From assembly GCF_963082655.1 (NCBI RefSeq), contig NC_081552.1, forward strand, positions 6,076,648 to 6,140,647: a stretch of 64,000 nucleotides of DNA, given 5' to 3'. Below, in pieces: positions 22,371 to 33,597 of this stretch (positions are counted from its first letter, which is position 1; each line of letters starts with the position of its first letter). This DNA comes from Stomoxys calcitrans. Taxonomy: Eukaryota; Arthropoda; Insecta; Diptera; Muscidae. Below the pieces are notes generated by a model. That model was given only the letters and a program-made list of their open reading frames with translations. It did no database searches and was not told the origin of the DNA. Position numbers and translations under genes: made by a program.

Positions 22371-24255
22371 CTTTTATCAGAGCCCTATATGGTCACGTCA
22401 GGAAATAAGTCCTGTTTGAGCATGCTGGTACGGCCTTTCAGATATTTCGCGTCAATGTGCATGTTGGACCATTGGACCCTTATATTGCTATGGTCGGTAA
22501 ATATGTCCGGTATGGGAGTGGCGTTTTTGAAAACAGGGTAAGGGGAGGGTTCGCCCATTAAAGTTTGGATGCTAGATTTACTTCATTCTCTTGGATTTGG
22601 TGGTGGATTGAAGTAGCCAAGCTGTTTGCCCCGAAAGTGGATATCAAATCAGATTTATACTCCACTCCCAAAAACCACATTGGAGCTACATATTGTTATA
22701 GTCGATATATATATCAGTGTGGTTTAGGGGGAGTTTATGAGGTGAGGCGTCCCTGAAATATCGGCCACAAAACAGATATAGATTTGAGCCTCTTTTTGCC
22801 ATATTTCACAAATATGTCCAGTTTAAGGGGTATGCAGGGTGGGGCGGCCACCCACCTACATAGCCCTGAAAAAGTATCAGCTTCGAGCTACTCTCAAATT
22901 TCTTTTATTTTAGCCCCAATTGCCAATGGCCTTAAAATTTTATACCATATTCGTTTTCTATTTGAAAGGAAGAGTTTAGGAGGCGGACCCTGAAATAATA
23001 TCAGCATAGACCCATAACATCATGAATTCTGAAGGTGGCGAGCAACGCGTTTCGTTAAGATTCATACTAATAAGTTTTTTTGTAATCTATATCTACATTC
23101 AAAATCATATTTCAAAGCTATCCAAGTGGTTTTAAATGATCCTTACGTCCTCCTGTATTTATCCCAATTTGATGGAAAAGGTGTTCTGTACTACCCAAGA
23201 CCTTTTATTGCTGTCCTGTTCCTAGTACATTGTATTCTCGGTCATCCAACATGACAGTTTAGCGTTGTATTTACTGGGAGGAGAGGGTCCGTCTCTCCGC
23301 CGCTAGGAACCAAACCACAATTTATTTGAGTCTTTCATCGTAGCGATCTACTTATCCTGCGGAATCCTTATACCAAGATTAGATTCAAAATGCACTGTCA
23401 TAGACCTTTCTTTTAATTGACATATTATCCCGATTGGACTACACGTCCTATTGAAGGGTAATTAGTGGGTGGGCCGTATCTAGACTGTGTCCTAAATGTA
23501 TATACGTAGTCAACTCCCAAAGATCTTTCATTCGATACCCATTTTGTGACGCTGGACATTTATGCCCGTTTTTGAGGTTGGGGAGGACCCATATAAACCT
23601 GGATCAAATTTTTATAACATATATGTACTCAGCTCCCAAATATCTTTCGTTTAAATTTGTCCTGTTGGGGGGGTTTAGAGAGAGCCCTCAGAAACGAAAA
23701 AATTTATTTTTTTTGTGTCAGATTTGTTTTCTACTTTTGAATACCATTCATTTGATACCCATGTTGCCCAAAGCGGTAAAAGTGTCCTGTTGGGTGGTGT
23801 TTTTGGGGGTGGGGAACCCCCCGACACTAAGGGTTACATTTTAATGCCAAGTTAGTACTCTACTGTTAAACACCTTTCAATTAATACCCATATTGCCCAA
23901 AGCAGTGAAAGTATCCTCTTGGGGCTTTTTTGGGGTTGGGGGACCCCCTGAAAATTAAGAGTAAATTTGTATGCCATATTCGTACTCTACTCTCAAATAC
24001 CTTTCATTTGATACCCAATCGGTACATATGTCTGTTCGGGTGGGTTTTGGGATGGGGCGTCCCCGCATGTTATTTCGTGTTTTTGGGGTACCATAAGATG
24101 GCATACAAAATTTTGCTTAAATCGGTGCACCCATCTCGAAGATCTGGCGTTTTTGAAAATTGGTGTAAGGGGGAGGGTCCGCCCCCTACTGCAAAGTTGT
24201 ATGGTGTTGTGATATTGTTCAAAAATCTACCCACAGTTTTATTCAAAAAGTAAAG
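22371..24255 (+). repeat. Family C degenerate tandem array
   Basis: Units of roughly 100-130 bp recur, each with 'cctttcatttgatacccat', 'attgccc', a G-rich 'ttttggggttggggga' block, 'ccccctga' and 'tcgtactctactc'. The frames that stay open through it are repeat artefacts. Related arrays are at 29745, 32255, and inverted at 43346 and 44870. Confidence 0.7.
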
Positions 24256-24284
24256 GTTGCTGCACTGAGAAACAAACCAACCCG

Positions 24285-25440
24285 ACGCGCTAAATTGCTA
24301 CCTTCTTTGCAAATGGAGATAGGAGAGTGAAATTTGGTATGTAGGTACAACTAAGAAAAATATAATGGGTTGCTAAATAATCTATTAAAAATTCATACAT
24401 TTTGGTACCGAAATTGGTAACATTTGCTTCGTTCTTTACAGATGGAGGTCTGAAATTTGGCATGAGGATAGAACTAGGAAAAATATGATGGGTTAACAAA
24501 TAATCTATTCACAACTCGTACATTTTGGTACCATTTGGTACTTTTTTACAGATGAAGCTAGAGGTGTGAAATTTGGCATGTAGTTACAAGAAGAAAATAT
24601 GTAGTGAGTGACTAAATGATCGAAAATAGTACGAAATAGCTTATCTTCGCATACAGCGAACGGGGACTGTTAAAATTAAGCAATTTGACAAACATTATTG
24701 CAGTCTTGATAAAAGTACGACATGAGAAAGAAAACTTTCTAATTGTAATTGGTACCTTGAAAGAATATATTAGGCAACTAAAAGGCATTTTTTCGTATAT
24801 TTAGTTATTCGAACGTACAAAATTTTACTATCTTAACAGAGTGAGCTAAAGCTCTTGAAATTAGGATACAACTGCACCTTGACTTTAAATTTTCGATAAT
24901 CAGGAGATTATTTTGAATCCTACATTTAGGTACTAAAACGTAAAAAAAGGTACATTCTTTACGAATTGAGCTAAAGCACCTTGAGTATCTATTGGGCGGT
25001 TAGAAGATTTGTTTTTAATTCGTGCATTTAGGTACTAAAGCATACAAAATGGTACTTTCTTAACAGAGTGATCTTAAGTTCTCACAATTGGGATACAGCT
25101 TCACCTTGACCATGAATTTTCCGGCAACCAGAAAATCGTACTTTTAGGTACTAAAACATACAAAATAGTTTTTCTTTACGAATTGAGCTAAAGCTCTCAA
25201 TATTGGGATTCATGTACACCTTGACAATATAAATTGGGCGACATAATGATTTTTCCGATGTATTGTTATTCTTGGTACTATTTGGTTTTTTTTTTGAGGA
25301 AGGGAAAGATTTCTGAAATTTTATACGAAATTATTTCAAAACTACATAATCTTATCAACTGAGCGACTACCTAGGTTTTTGGAAGTCCTACACTAAAAAT
25401 GGGTACTATTCTAACACCGATAGCTCCTGCGACAGTTCGA
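24285..25440. repeat. Family D degenerate tandem array
   Basis: Units of about 130 bp carry 'gaaatttggcatgtaggtac', 'ctaaataatc' and repeated TTTGGTACC-like motifs. It degenerates to the right. A related array is at 37185-37700. Confidence 0.6.
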
Positions 25441-25863
25441 AAATGATGAGTATACTTTGCAAGTATTTTTAAGGGAGAAAACAATAGTTTAATAAGCAAT
25501 TTTAACAATAATCATGCGATTTTTTTGAAAATAATTAAGAATCATTAATTATGACAGTTGAAACTTTTCAATCCCTGTAGGATATGTCCTGTGACAGGTA
25601 GCTTATTCTCCGGTATATTTGGGGCAATTGACTACACATTTTCCTTAGTGTGGTTTCAATCGCCCACTTTACGCCATTTCGGATTTCATTACGATACCTC
25701 TTTCCTAACTCGAGATAGAATTTTTCTAAGGCAGCTCTAATCTTGGGTATTTTTCGTCGTTAATGGGTTAATGCAAAAGATCACATTTTTGTGCTTGTTT
25801 TAAACGAAAAGTTATTAAAAGTTTCTCTAAGCCAAAAGCTTCTGGAATTGTTTTGCCAACATT

Positions 25864-27188
25864 TTTTTATACCCTCCACCATAAGATGGGGGGTATACTA
25901 ATTTCGTCATTCTGATTGTAACTACTCGAAATATTCGTCTGAGACCCCATAAAGTATATATATTCTTGATCGTCGTGAAATTTTATGTCGATCTAGCCAT
26001 GTCCGTCCGTCTGTCCGTCCGTCCGTCTGTCTGTCGAAAGCACGCTAACTTCCGAAGGAGTAAAGCTAGCAGCTTGAAATTTTGCACAAATACTTCTTAT
26101 TAGTGTAGGTCGGTTGGTATTGTAAATGGGCCATATCGGTCCATGTTTTGATATAGCTGCCATATAAACCGATCTTGGGTCTTGACTTCTTGAGCCTCTA
26201 GAGCCTCCGATTGGGATAAAATTTGGCACGACGTGTTTTGTTATGATATGTAACAACTCTGCCAAGTATGGTTGAAATCGGTTCATAACCTGATATAGCT
26301 GCCATATAAACCGATCTTGGGTCTTGACTTCTTGAGCCTCTAGAAGGCGCAATTCTTATCCCATTGGAATGAAATTTTGCACGACGTGTTTCGTTATTAT
26401 ATCCAACAACTGTGCCAAGTATGGTTCAAATCGGTCCATAACCTGATATAGCTGCCATATAAACCGATCTGGGGTCTTGACTTCTTGAGCGTCTAGAGTG
26501 CGCAATTCTTATCCGATTGGAATGAAATTTTGAACGACGTGTTTTGTTACGATATCCAACAACTGTGCCAAGTATGGTTTAAGTCGGTGCATAACCTTAT
26601 ATAGCTGTCATATAAACCGATCTTGGGTCTTGACTTCTTGAGCCTCTAGAGGGCGCAATTCCGATCCGATTTGGCTGAAATTTCGCAAGACGTTTTTTAT
26701 TGTTACTTTCAACCACTATGTCAAATAAAATACAAGTCGGTTCATAACCTGATATAGCTGCCATATAAGCCGATATGGGATCTTGACTTCTTGATGCCTC
26801 TAGAGGTCGCAATTATTATCCGATTTGCCTGAAATTTTGTACGACGGATTCTTTCATGACCATCAACATACGTGTTCATTATGGTCTGAATCGGTCCATA
26901 GCCCGATACAGCTCCCATATAAATCGATCTCTCTATTTTGCTTTTTGAGCTCACAAAGAGCGCAATTCTTATTCGAATTGGCTGACATTTTACACAGGTC
27001 TCCAACATATAATTTAATTGTGGTCCAAACCGGAGCATATCTTTATATCGCTCTAATAGCAGAGCAAATCTTTTCTTATATCCTGTTTTGCCTAAGAAGA
27101 GATGCCGGGAAAAGAACTCGACAAATGCGATCCATGGTGGAGGGTATATAAGATTCGGCCCGGCCGAACTTAGCACGCTTTTACTTGC
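25864..27188 (+). mobile_element. Mini-me-like element, complete
   Basis: The left end TATACCCTCCACCATA (25868-25883) is the inverse, with one mismatch, of CATGGTGGAGGGTATA (27133-27148). The hairpin TTCGGCCCGGCCGAA is at 27154-27168, followed by 'cttagcacgcttttacttg'. Its short (TA)n, core and a 35-bp (GTCY)n tract (26001-26035) precede about six internal units, three of them spaced 153 bp. Good type copy for the family. Confidence 0.9.
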
Positions 27189-27224
27189 TTCTTATTAAAA
27201 TTGTATAGAAAAACAAACGTTTTA

Positions 27225-27942
27225 CAAAATTTCTGCCTAATCGGATGAGAATAACGCCCTCTAGAGGCTCAAAGAGTCAAGATCCCAGATCGATTTATAT
27301 GGCAGCTATATCAGGTTATATACTTATTTACGCCATACATAGCACAGTTATTGGAAGTCATAACAAAACCCCTCATGCAAAATTTCAGCCAAATCGGATG
27401 AAAATTGCGCGCTCTATTAGCTCAAGAAGTCAAGATCCAAGATCGGTTTATACCAGATTATGAGCCGATTTGAATCATACTTAGTACAGTTGTTGAAAGT
27501 GATACCAAAACACCATGTGCAAAATTTCAGTCAAAGGGTGTAAAGGTATAAACATTTCATCAAAATACTGAAGCTGATTCGCCTAAACCATCACTATAAC
27601 ATTAAGATAAGACAACCCCATTTTGAAGGCTTGATGCAAGATTAGGATCGAATGCAATTTCACAGTAAAAGAAGAATTTTGGCAATTTACGTTTTAAAAA
27701 TATGTGGGGTGGGCCCTTCCAAAATAAAATCCTGTCAGCTATATCAACTCATATTTGAGCAAAATTTCAAGCGGCTAGCTTTACTCAGACAGACAGACAG
27801 ACGGTCAGATGGATAAAATGTCACGACGATTACGAATTTATATACTTCATGGGGTTTTAAATGAATAGATGAATATTTGGAGGAGTTACAAACGGAATGA
27901 CGAAATAAGTATACCCCCATCCTTTGGTGGAGAGTATAAAAA
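27225..27942 (-). mobile_element. Mini-me-like element, truncated, tail to tail with the previous copy
   Basis: Internal units in reverse lead to GACAGACAGACAGACGG at about 27780, the core, and 'cccccatcctttggtggag' at the right end. The hairpin end is missing. Confidence 0.8.
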
Positions 27943-28372
27943 TTAATGGCGATAAGCCTACACTAAAAAAAGGGACCCAATGGTTGAGTAAAAATAAACT
28001 ACTTTCGATTAAAGTTGAACTGCATATAGCCCTAAAGACAATTTTATTCCTTTTTAGCTAATGCATTTCAAAAATATAGTTACATCATATGAACTTCGTT
28101 ATGGTTTAAAGTTAAATAAATGAAAATATATTATTCTTTTTTCAGTGTATATGATGAACTATCTTCCAAGATAATTTGAACTGCACTCAATACAATTGAT
28201 GGTATATAATGTTCGAAATTTTGACTGTGTGTTTATACATCTGTAACACACTGTACAAACATTTGCAAAATCTCTGCATCTATTTCGGTCAATTTTAAGT
28301 AATACAAATGAAATATTTTTTTTAATTGTAGATGTACTATTTATTCTCATATTAATCATTTATTTTAATAAT
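27943..28372. other. Unassigned AT-rich sequence
   Basis: No feature recognised. Confidence 0.4.
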
Positions 28373-28640
28373 ATACTAGCTGAACCCGGCCCGCTTCGCT
28401 GCGCTGGAAGCTTGTTACGGTTTGATTGCCTATTCAAATAATTTCTATCTCCTAATAGATGGCGCTGAATTTGTTGTTGGTGATGCTCGCTGTTGATACC
28501 CATCACATTGTCATCATTTGGTAGGCATCTTCGGTTTACCCATGCCAAAAATTTTCAGCACTGGATATTCCTTCAGTAATAGTTGCGACAATATCCATTT
28601 AAGACTTTAGTACAAAAACTTACGGCCTAGACCACTAACT
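28373..28640. repeat. Element fragment starting CTAGCTGAACCCGGC
   Basis: TATACTAGCTGAACCCGGCC followed by 'cgcttcgctgcgctgg' resembles the start of a repeat that is widespread in arthropods ('ctagctgacccggc'). Family not identified. It shares 'agatggcgct' with 31205-31225, which may be a related copy. Confidence 0.4.
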
Positions 28641-28652
28641 ATATTTTTTCTT

Positions 28653-29367
28653 GTTATACCCTCCATCATATACTAATTTCGCCATTCCGTTTGTAAACTA
28701 TCAAAATATTCATCTGAGACCCAACAAAGTATATATGTATATTTTTGATCGTCTTGATTTAGCCATGTCGGTCCGTCCATCTGTCGAAAGCACGCTAACT
28801 TTCAAAGGGATAAAGCTAGGCGCATGAAATGTTGAATTATTAGTGTAGGTCAGTGGGGATTGTAAATGGGTCATATTGGTCTATGTTTGATATAGCTGCC
28901 ATATAAACCGATCTTGGACCTTGACCTCTTGAGCCCCTAAATGCTGCAATTCTTATCCGAATTGTCTCAAATTATGTATAAGATATTTTGTTATGACTTC
29001 CAACGTCTGTGCTAAGTATGGTTTAAACCGGTTTAAAACTTGATATAGCTCCAATATAAACCGATCTCATAATTTGACTCTTTGAACCTCTAGAGGGCGC
29101 AATTCTTATCCGATTTGGGGAAACATTATTGTAACGACTTCTCCTACGACCTTCCACATACGTGGCAAATATGGACTAAATGAGTCCATAATCTGATATA
29201 GCTCCTATATGAACCGATCTCCCGATTTAAATTCTTAAGCCACGATAGGGCTCATTTCTTATCCAATTTTGGTTGACATTTTGCACAATGACATCTACTA
29301 TGGTCTCCAACAGCCAAATCAAGCATGGTCCGAATCGGTTTATAATGACAAATCAAATTGCCATATT
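28653..29367 (+). mobile_element. Mini-me-like element, 3' truncated
   Basis: TATACCCTCCATCATA, then a short (TA)n, core, GTCCGTCCATCTGTC and four internal units. It ends abruptly where repeat R-b begins, without hairpin. Confidence 0.8.
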
Positions 29368-29505
29368 AAACGATTCTCAGTGGTAAAGAACCAATTTGCC
29401 GGTCTTTATATTAGGTGTGTTGGCGACAGTTCTTAGTAATTAAGCCATGTAAAAATTTGAATATGAAAGTGTTGCCCAGCAGCACGTTGTTTGGACTTAT
29501 CTAGA
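29368..29505 (+). repeat. Dispersed repeat R-b, copy 1
   Basis: It matches 31513-31658 closely: ACGATTCTCAGTGGTAAAGA, TTTGCCGGTCTTT, GCGACAGTTCTTA and TGTTGCCCAGCAGCA in the same order. Confidence 0.65.
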
Positions 29506-29744
29506 AAAAGAAGGGTCTTTGTCGATGAGCTAAAAATGGAGGCCACCTTGATATTAAGGTTTGCAACTGCTCCTATCACACTGAACGTCATAACTTTGGG
29601 AGTATGGCGGCAGTGTCCTGTTAGGTCAATATAATTGATCAACTGTTTTGAGGTGAAGTGGTCCGCTAGATATATGAGCAGAATAAAGATGTCATATTCG
29701 TAGTCCACAACTTTATACTTTGAATTAAACCCCATTTTGTCATA

Positions 29745-30175
29745 ATTGGTATATACAGCCGTTTGGTGGGCGGCGTCTCACTTCATCTGCCATTTGAGCT
29801 TAAATTTGAATGACGCACTCCACTTCAATATCTATCACTTAATCCCCCAATGTTTTAATGGGTCAAAAATTATTGGTGTCGAGTTTAGGACTTTAGGATC
29901 ATCTATTTAGATTCCTGGACACAAAGTTCAATGTCCTATTCGTAATCTGTAACCAAATAACTTTAATTTGAGGACAATCTAGCTGGCATGGTATTATATT
30001 CCCATTTGCGGATGGGGCAACCCCCAATTACTTGGACCTCATTTTTTTTTTGTCATATTCGTTATCTAGTCTCGAGTACCTTTCATTTGAGTAACATATT
30101 GATATTTACGTCCAATATGTTTGTTTGGGAAGTTTTTGGGGTTGGACGACTCCTCGCATACTTGTTCCCAATTTT
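29745..30175 (+). repeat. Family C array fragment
   Basis: Units with 'acctttcatttgagtaaca' and 'gtttttggggttgg' blocks. It leads straight into a Mini-me fragment. Confidence 0.55.
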
Positions 30176-30195
30176 TTATACCATACTTGCTGAAC

Positions 30196-30633
30196 CGGGC
30201 CATGTCGGTCCGTCCATCTGTCGAAAGCACGTTAACTTTCGAAGGGATAAAGCTAGGCACATGAACTTTTGCACAAATACTTCCTATTAGTGTGGGTAAG
30301 TTGTGATTTTAAATGTGTCATATTTGTCTTTGTTTTGATATAGCTGCAATATAAACCGAACTTGGATCTTGGCCTTTTGAGCCCCTAATCACCGCAATTC
30401 TCATTCGATTTGTCTCAAATTTTCTGTGCTAAGTATGGTTCAAACCGGTTTAAAACTTGATATAGCTCCCATATAAACCGATCTCCTAATTTGAGAGGGC
30501 GCAATCCTTATGCGATTTGGCTAAACATTATTTTAACGACTTCTGGCAAAAAAAATTACATATAAGATCCATGGTAGAGGGTATGTAAGATTCGGACCGG
30601 CCGAACTTTTCACGCTTTCACTTGTTGTCACTC
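30196..30633 (+). mobile_element. Mini-me-like element, 5' truncated
   Basis: It starts within the core (CCATGTCGGTCCGTCCATCTG). Two to three units follow, then ATCCATGGTAGAGGGTATG, the decayed hairpin TTCGGACCGGCCGAA and 'cacgctttcacttg'. Confidence 0.8.
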
Positions 30634-30639
30634 GATTCG

Positions 30640-31284
30640 TTCGCCAAGTCATTGAAGCTATTTTCCCTTTATAAAATCTGCTGGTTCCAATGACTGGCGA
30701 ATGAATAAAGTGACAAAACGAAAAAAATGTGTGCTTATCGGCACGCCACTTGGGCTCGACTATAAATAGGAGTATTCTTATCTTTGAGCTAAATTTTCAA
30801 TCAAATCCGCTCCACTGCGCTTTCGCTTTCAAGACGTAGAAAAATGTCAACTTTCATTGTAACGTAACCTTCAATAGCTCAGACTCTGTGTTCGTTCGTT
30901 TAGCCTCCGCCTCTAACAGTTAAGCACAAACTTGGATATTCGCACTCTACTGAATAAATTCTTATCTATGGCAAAGATAGCCATTTAAAGTACCTGAAGC
31001 ACCTATTGTTAAGGCCCGTCGTGGGTTGGGAAATTTAAAAATAAATTCAGCAAACAACCGCGACGAAATTCCTATACTTTAGTTTCCTTTATTTTAAGGA
31101 CCGATAGGTTGCCATAACAAAGATAAATGCTGCATGATCAATTTTAACCACTCTGCTCTCTCTGTTCATGTTGGCGTCTCCATTCAGTTGATCCGTTGCA
31201 AACAGAGTAGATGGCGCTTATTTAAATGTTATTGCTGCCATCGATAAGGGAAAGGTTTAGATTTTAATACCCAAAATGTTAATC
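30640..31284. other. Unassigned sequence
   Basis: No gene seen. The part 31010-31230 may belong to the same composite repeat as the three repeats that follow. Confidence 0.35.
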
Positions 31285-31425
31285 AAATAACTTAAAAGAT
31301 CTCCGTTTCATGTCGCCCCGGATCCTTGCGCAATCACATATAAGCGACTGAGAATTTGACATTCCTCCCATCTTTGTGAGCTTTTTTTAACATATTGTTA
31401 TGGGTCTATAGATTTCCCTTGTCTA
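31285..31425 (+). repeat. Dispersed repeat R-a, copy 2
   Basis: Matches 430-575 in order and orientation. Confidence 0.55.
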
Positions 31426-31512
31426 TGCTGCTACTCGCTTGGAGCGGCTTAGCGCCATAACATTGATCATCATGTGTTAGTTGTCTACAACTGACTTTTC
31501 TTAATCAAATTA

Positions 31513-31658
31513 AATTGTCATATTAAACGATTCTCAGTGGTAAAGAACTAATTTGCCGGTCTTTTTATTAGGTGCGGTGGCGACAGTTCTTAATAATTAA
31601 GCCATGTAAAACTTTTGAACATGAAAGTGTTGCCCAGCAGCAAGTTCTTTGGATTTAC
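31513..31658 (+). repeat. Dispersed repeat R-b, copy 2
   Basis: Matches 29368-29505, estimated by eye at close to 90 percent. Confidence 0.65.
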
Positions 31659-31689
31659 ATTACATTATCACATTAGCAGAGAATAACGA

Positions 31690-31870
31690 AAATGCGAGCT
31701 AGCTCAGCCACATTTCAAAATGTATACCAATTGATGGATCAGGTAGCTTATTTACAGTAATATTCTACAAATTAAAATCATCTCTTCCAACAAAATTTTT
31801 AAGAAAATTCTAAAAAAATGCCTAAAGTAAGCAAAACAAGTAAAAGGCAACCATAAAAAGTAGCAGCTTT
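31690..31870 (+). repeat. Dispersed repeat R-c, copy 1
   Basis: GCGAGCTAGCTCAGCCACAT, 'aaatgtataccaat' and ATCATCTCTTCCAACAAAAT are shared in order with 62917-63112. Confidence 0.65.
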
Positions 31871-32144
31871 TAGCTTTTACTTGTTTTGTTATGAAAGCAT
31901 AGCTGTTTAGGAAATAAAAATAAATATTTTTTTTTTTAATTTTTTCTTTTAATTAAAAAAAGAATGTTAAAAAGTTTGAAAAAATTAAGTGCTCGGAGTC
32001 GGATTTGAGTCCAAATGGCCAACTTCTTTTCCATATGGTTTTTCAAAATATTCAATTAAATGAACACTTAGCGTAAGAAATAAAAACGTCCGAAAAAAAC
32101 GGACATGAGTTTATAAGAAGTTTCTACGCAAAGTTCCATGCGGA

Positions 32145-32252
32145 TCGTGATTTCGACTACCTATATTGACTTATAACATGCAGGCGATTGAGAATATTTA
32201 TACTTCATAGGGTCGGAGATAAATATTTCGAGGTGTTACAAACGAAATGTGG
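32145..32252 (-). mobile_element. Mini-me-like core-end fragment
   Basis: It reads 'gaatatttatacttcatagg', 'gtcggagataaatatttcga' and 'ggtgttacaaacgaaatg'. Only this end is present. Confidence 0.6.
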
Positions 32253-32254
32253 AG

Positions 32255-32830
32255 ATTTAGAGGACAAATGCATTTTACAGGGTGCACCTACCTAGTTTTG
32301 AGCCTTAGAATACGAATCTGAAGTCCTTTTCTGGGGCAAAGGCCTCTGGACCCTTTAGCGACCAAAAATGTCCGCTTGGGGTGGACGTGCTCCATATTGT
32401 TGTCGTTGGTACTACCCAGAGATTGCCACGAGAATGTGGTAATCACATGTTAATGCCCTCAGGAGTATATTTAATGTGGGCACCATTCACACCCAAGATG
32501 TAATGTCGTCAAACTCATCATCATCCCCCTCCTCCTCTTCATTCCAGACTTTGGATAAAAATTGGAAAAAAGCGCAGCAGTTAAGTGTAATTTTTTTTGC
32601 CTTTTTATAATCTACTCCTGAATACCTTTCATTTGATATCAATATTGCCTAGTGTTAAGGGGGGTTCAAAATCCTCAAGACCCCGTCGGTTATTCTCGGG
32701 TCCAATTTTAAGACACAAGTTTTTACATATGCGTCATCTACTTGCTAATACCTTTCATTTGATACCCATATTGTCCCACCTAGGCAATATGGGAATCAAA
32801 TGAAAGGTATAAGGACATTTTTTAGTGCCC
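32255..32830 (+). repeat. Family C array fragment
   Basis: Two or three units with 'tacctttcatttgatacc' and 'atattgcc'. A short inverted unit at about 32775-32805 ('gggaatcaaatgaaaggtat') makes a local hairpin. Confidence 0.55.
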
Positions 32831-33596
32831 GGAGTCGAGTCAAAATTGCTTGATTTCGCAGCCATTTAAACGTCATTTGTTTTAGCGTTTTTGAATAATC
32901 TTAAAACTCTTTACGGTCTGGATGAAAAATTAACACTATTCACGCATAGCTACCTAAATCACCAAAGTGTAAATTATAAATTTTTTTCTTTTAAAAGGAA
33001 GTTGTTCAATCAACACCAAACCTAAGCTGCTTGCCGGTAGGCCGAAATTATATGCACTTTGAAATATGAGCACGTAGCCAGTAGGCTTAGTTGCCCACAA
33101 GACATTCATATCTAATTAAGTCGCAGCTCTGACGAAGCGATATCAATCAGGCCTCCGTAGTTGGAACAGAGCCTAGTTTTTTATGCACGTGGCCAACTGG
33201 GGTCTTACAAAAATTTTTATTATGTAACCACACAAAAACTAACCAACTAATAAGTCTGTTTTCAAGACTTATGAACTGACTGCTTGTGTTCGAGTTGTTG
33301 GTTTAAGCCATCTCAGCCACCGTCTCGAACATTCGCCGCTCTGTCCAACATGGTTGATGGCCTAGCAAATCTATATGGTGCCAAATTTTCTAAGACAAAC
33401 TTGTTTTCTTAGTGTTGCATGTTAACCGCCTAAAGGTTTTCATGAAAATGTGTTTTTTTTCTGTCTGATACTAGTTTCGTTGTCGGTTGTATGCAATTGC
33501 ATCATTGCCTTAGTTTTCTTGGATAACTTGCAACTTGTCGTAGCTAGTCGGCCATCGTTTTTTTTTGTGGTTTGCCTAGTTTTGTACTTCTTGGCC
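32831..33596. other. Unassigned sequence
   Basis: No gene or recognised element. Confidence 0.4.
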
Positions 33597-33597
33597 T

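Noticed and set aside
22248..24253. Several open frames in a row on the + strand
   Set aside because: They follow the family C repeat units and carry no recognisable domain.
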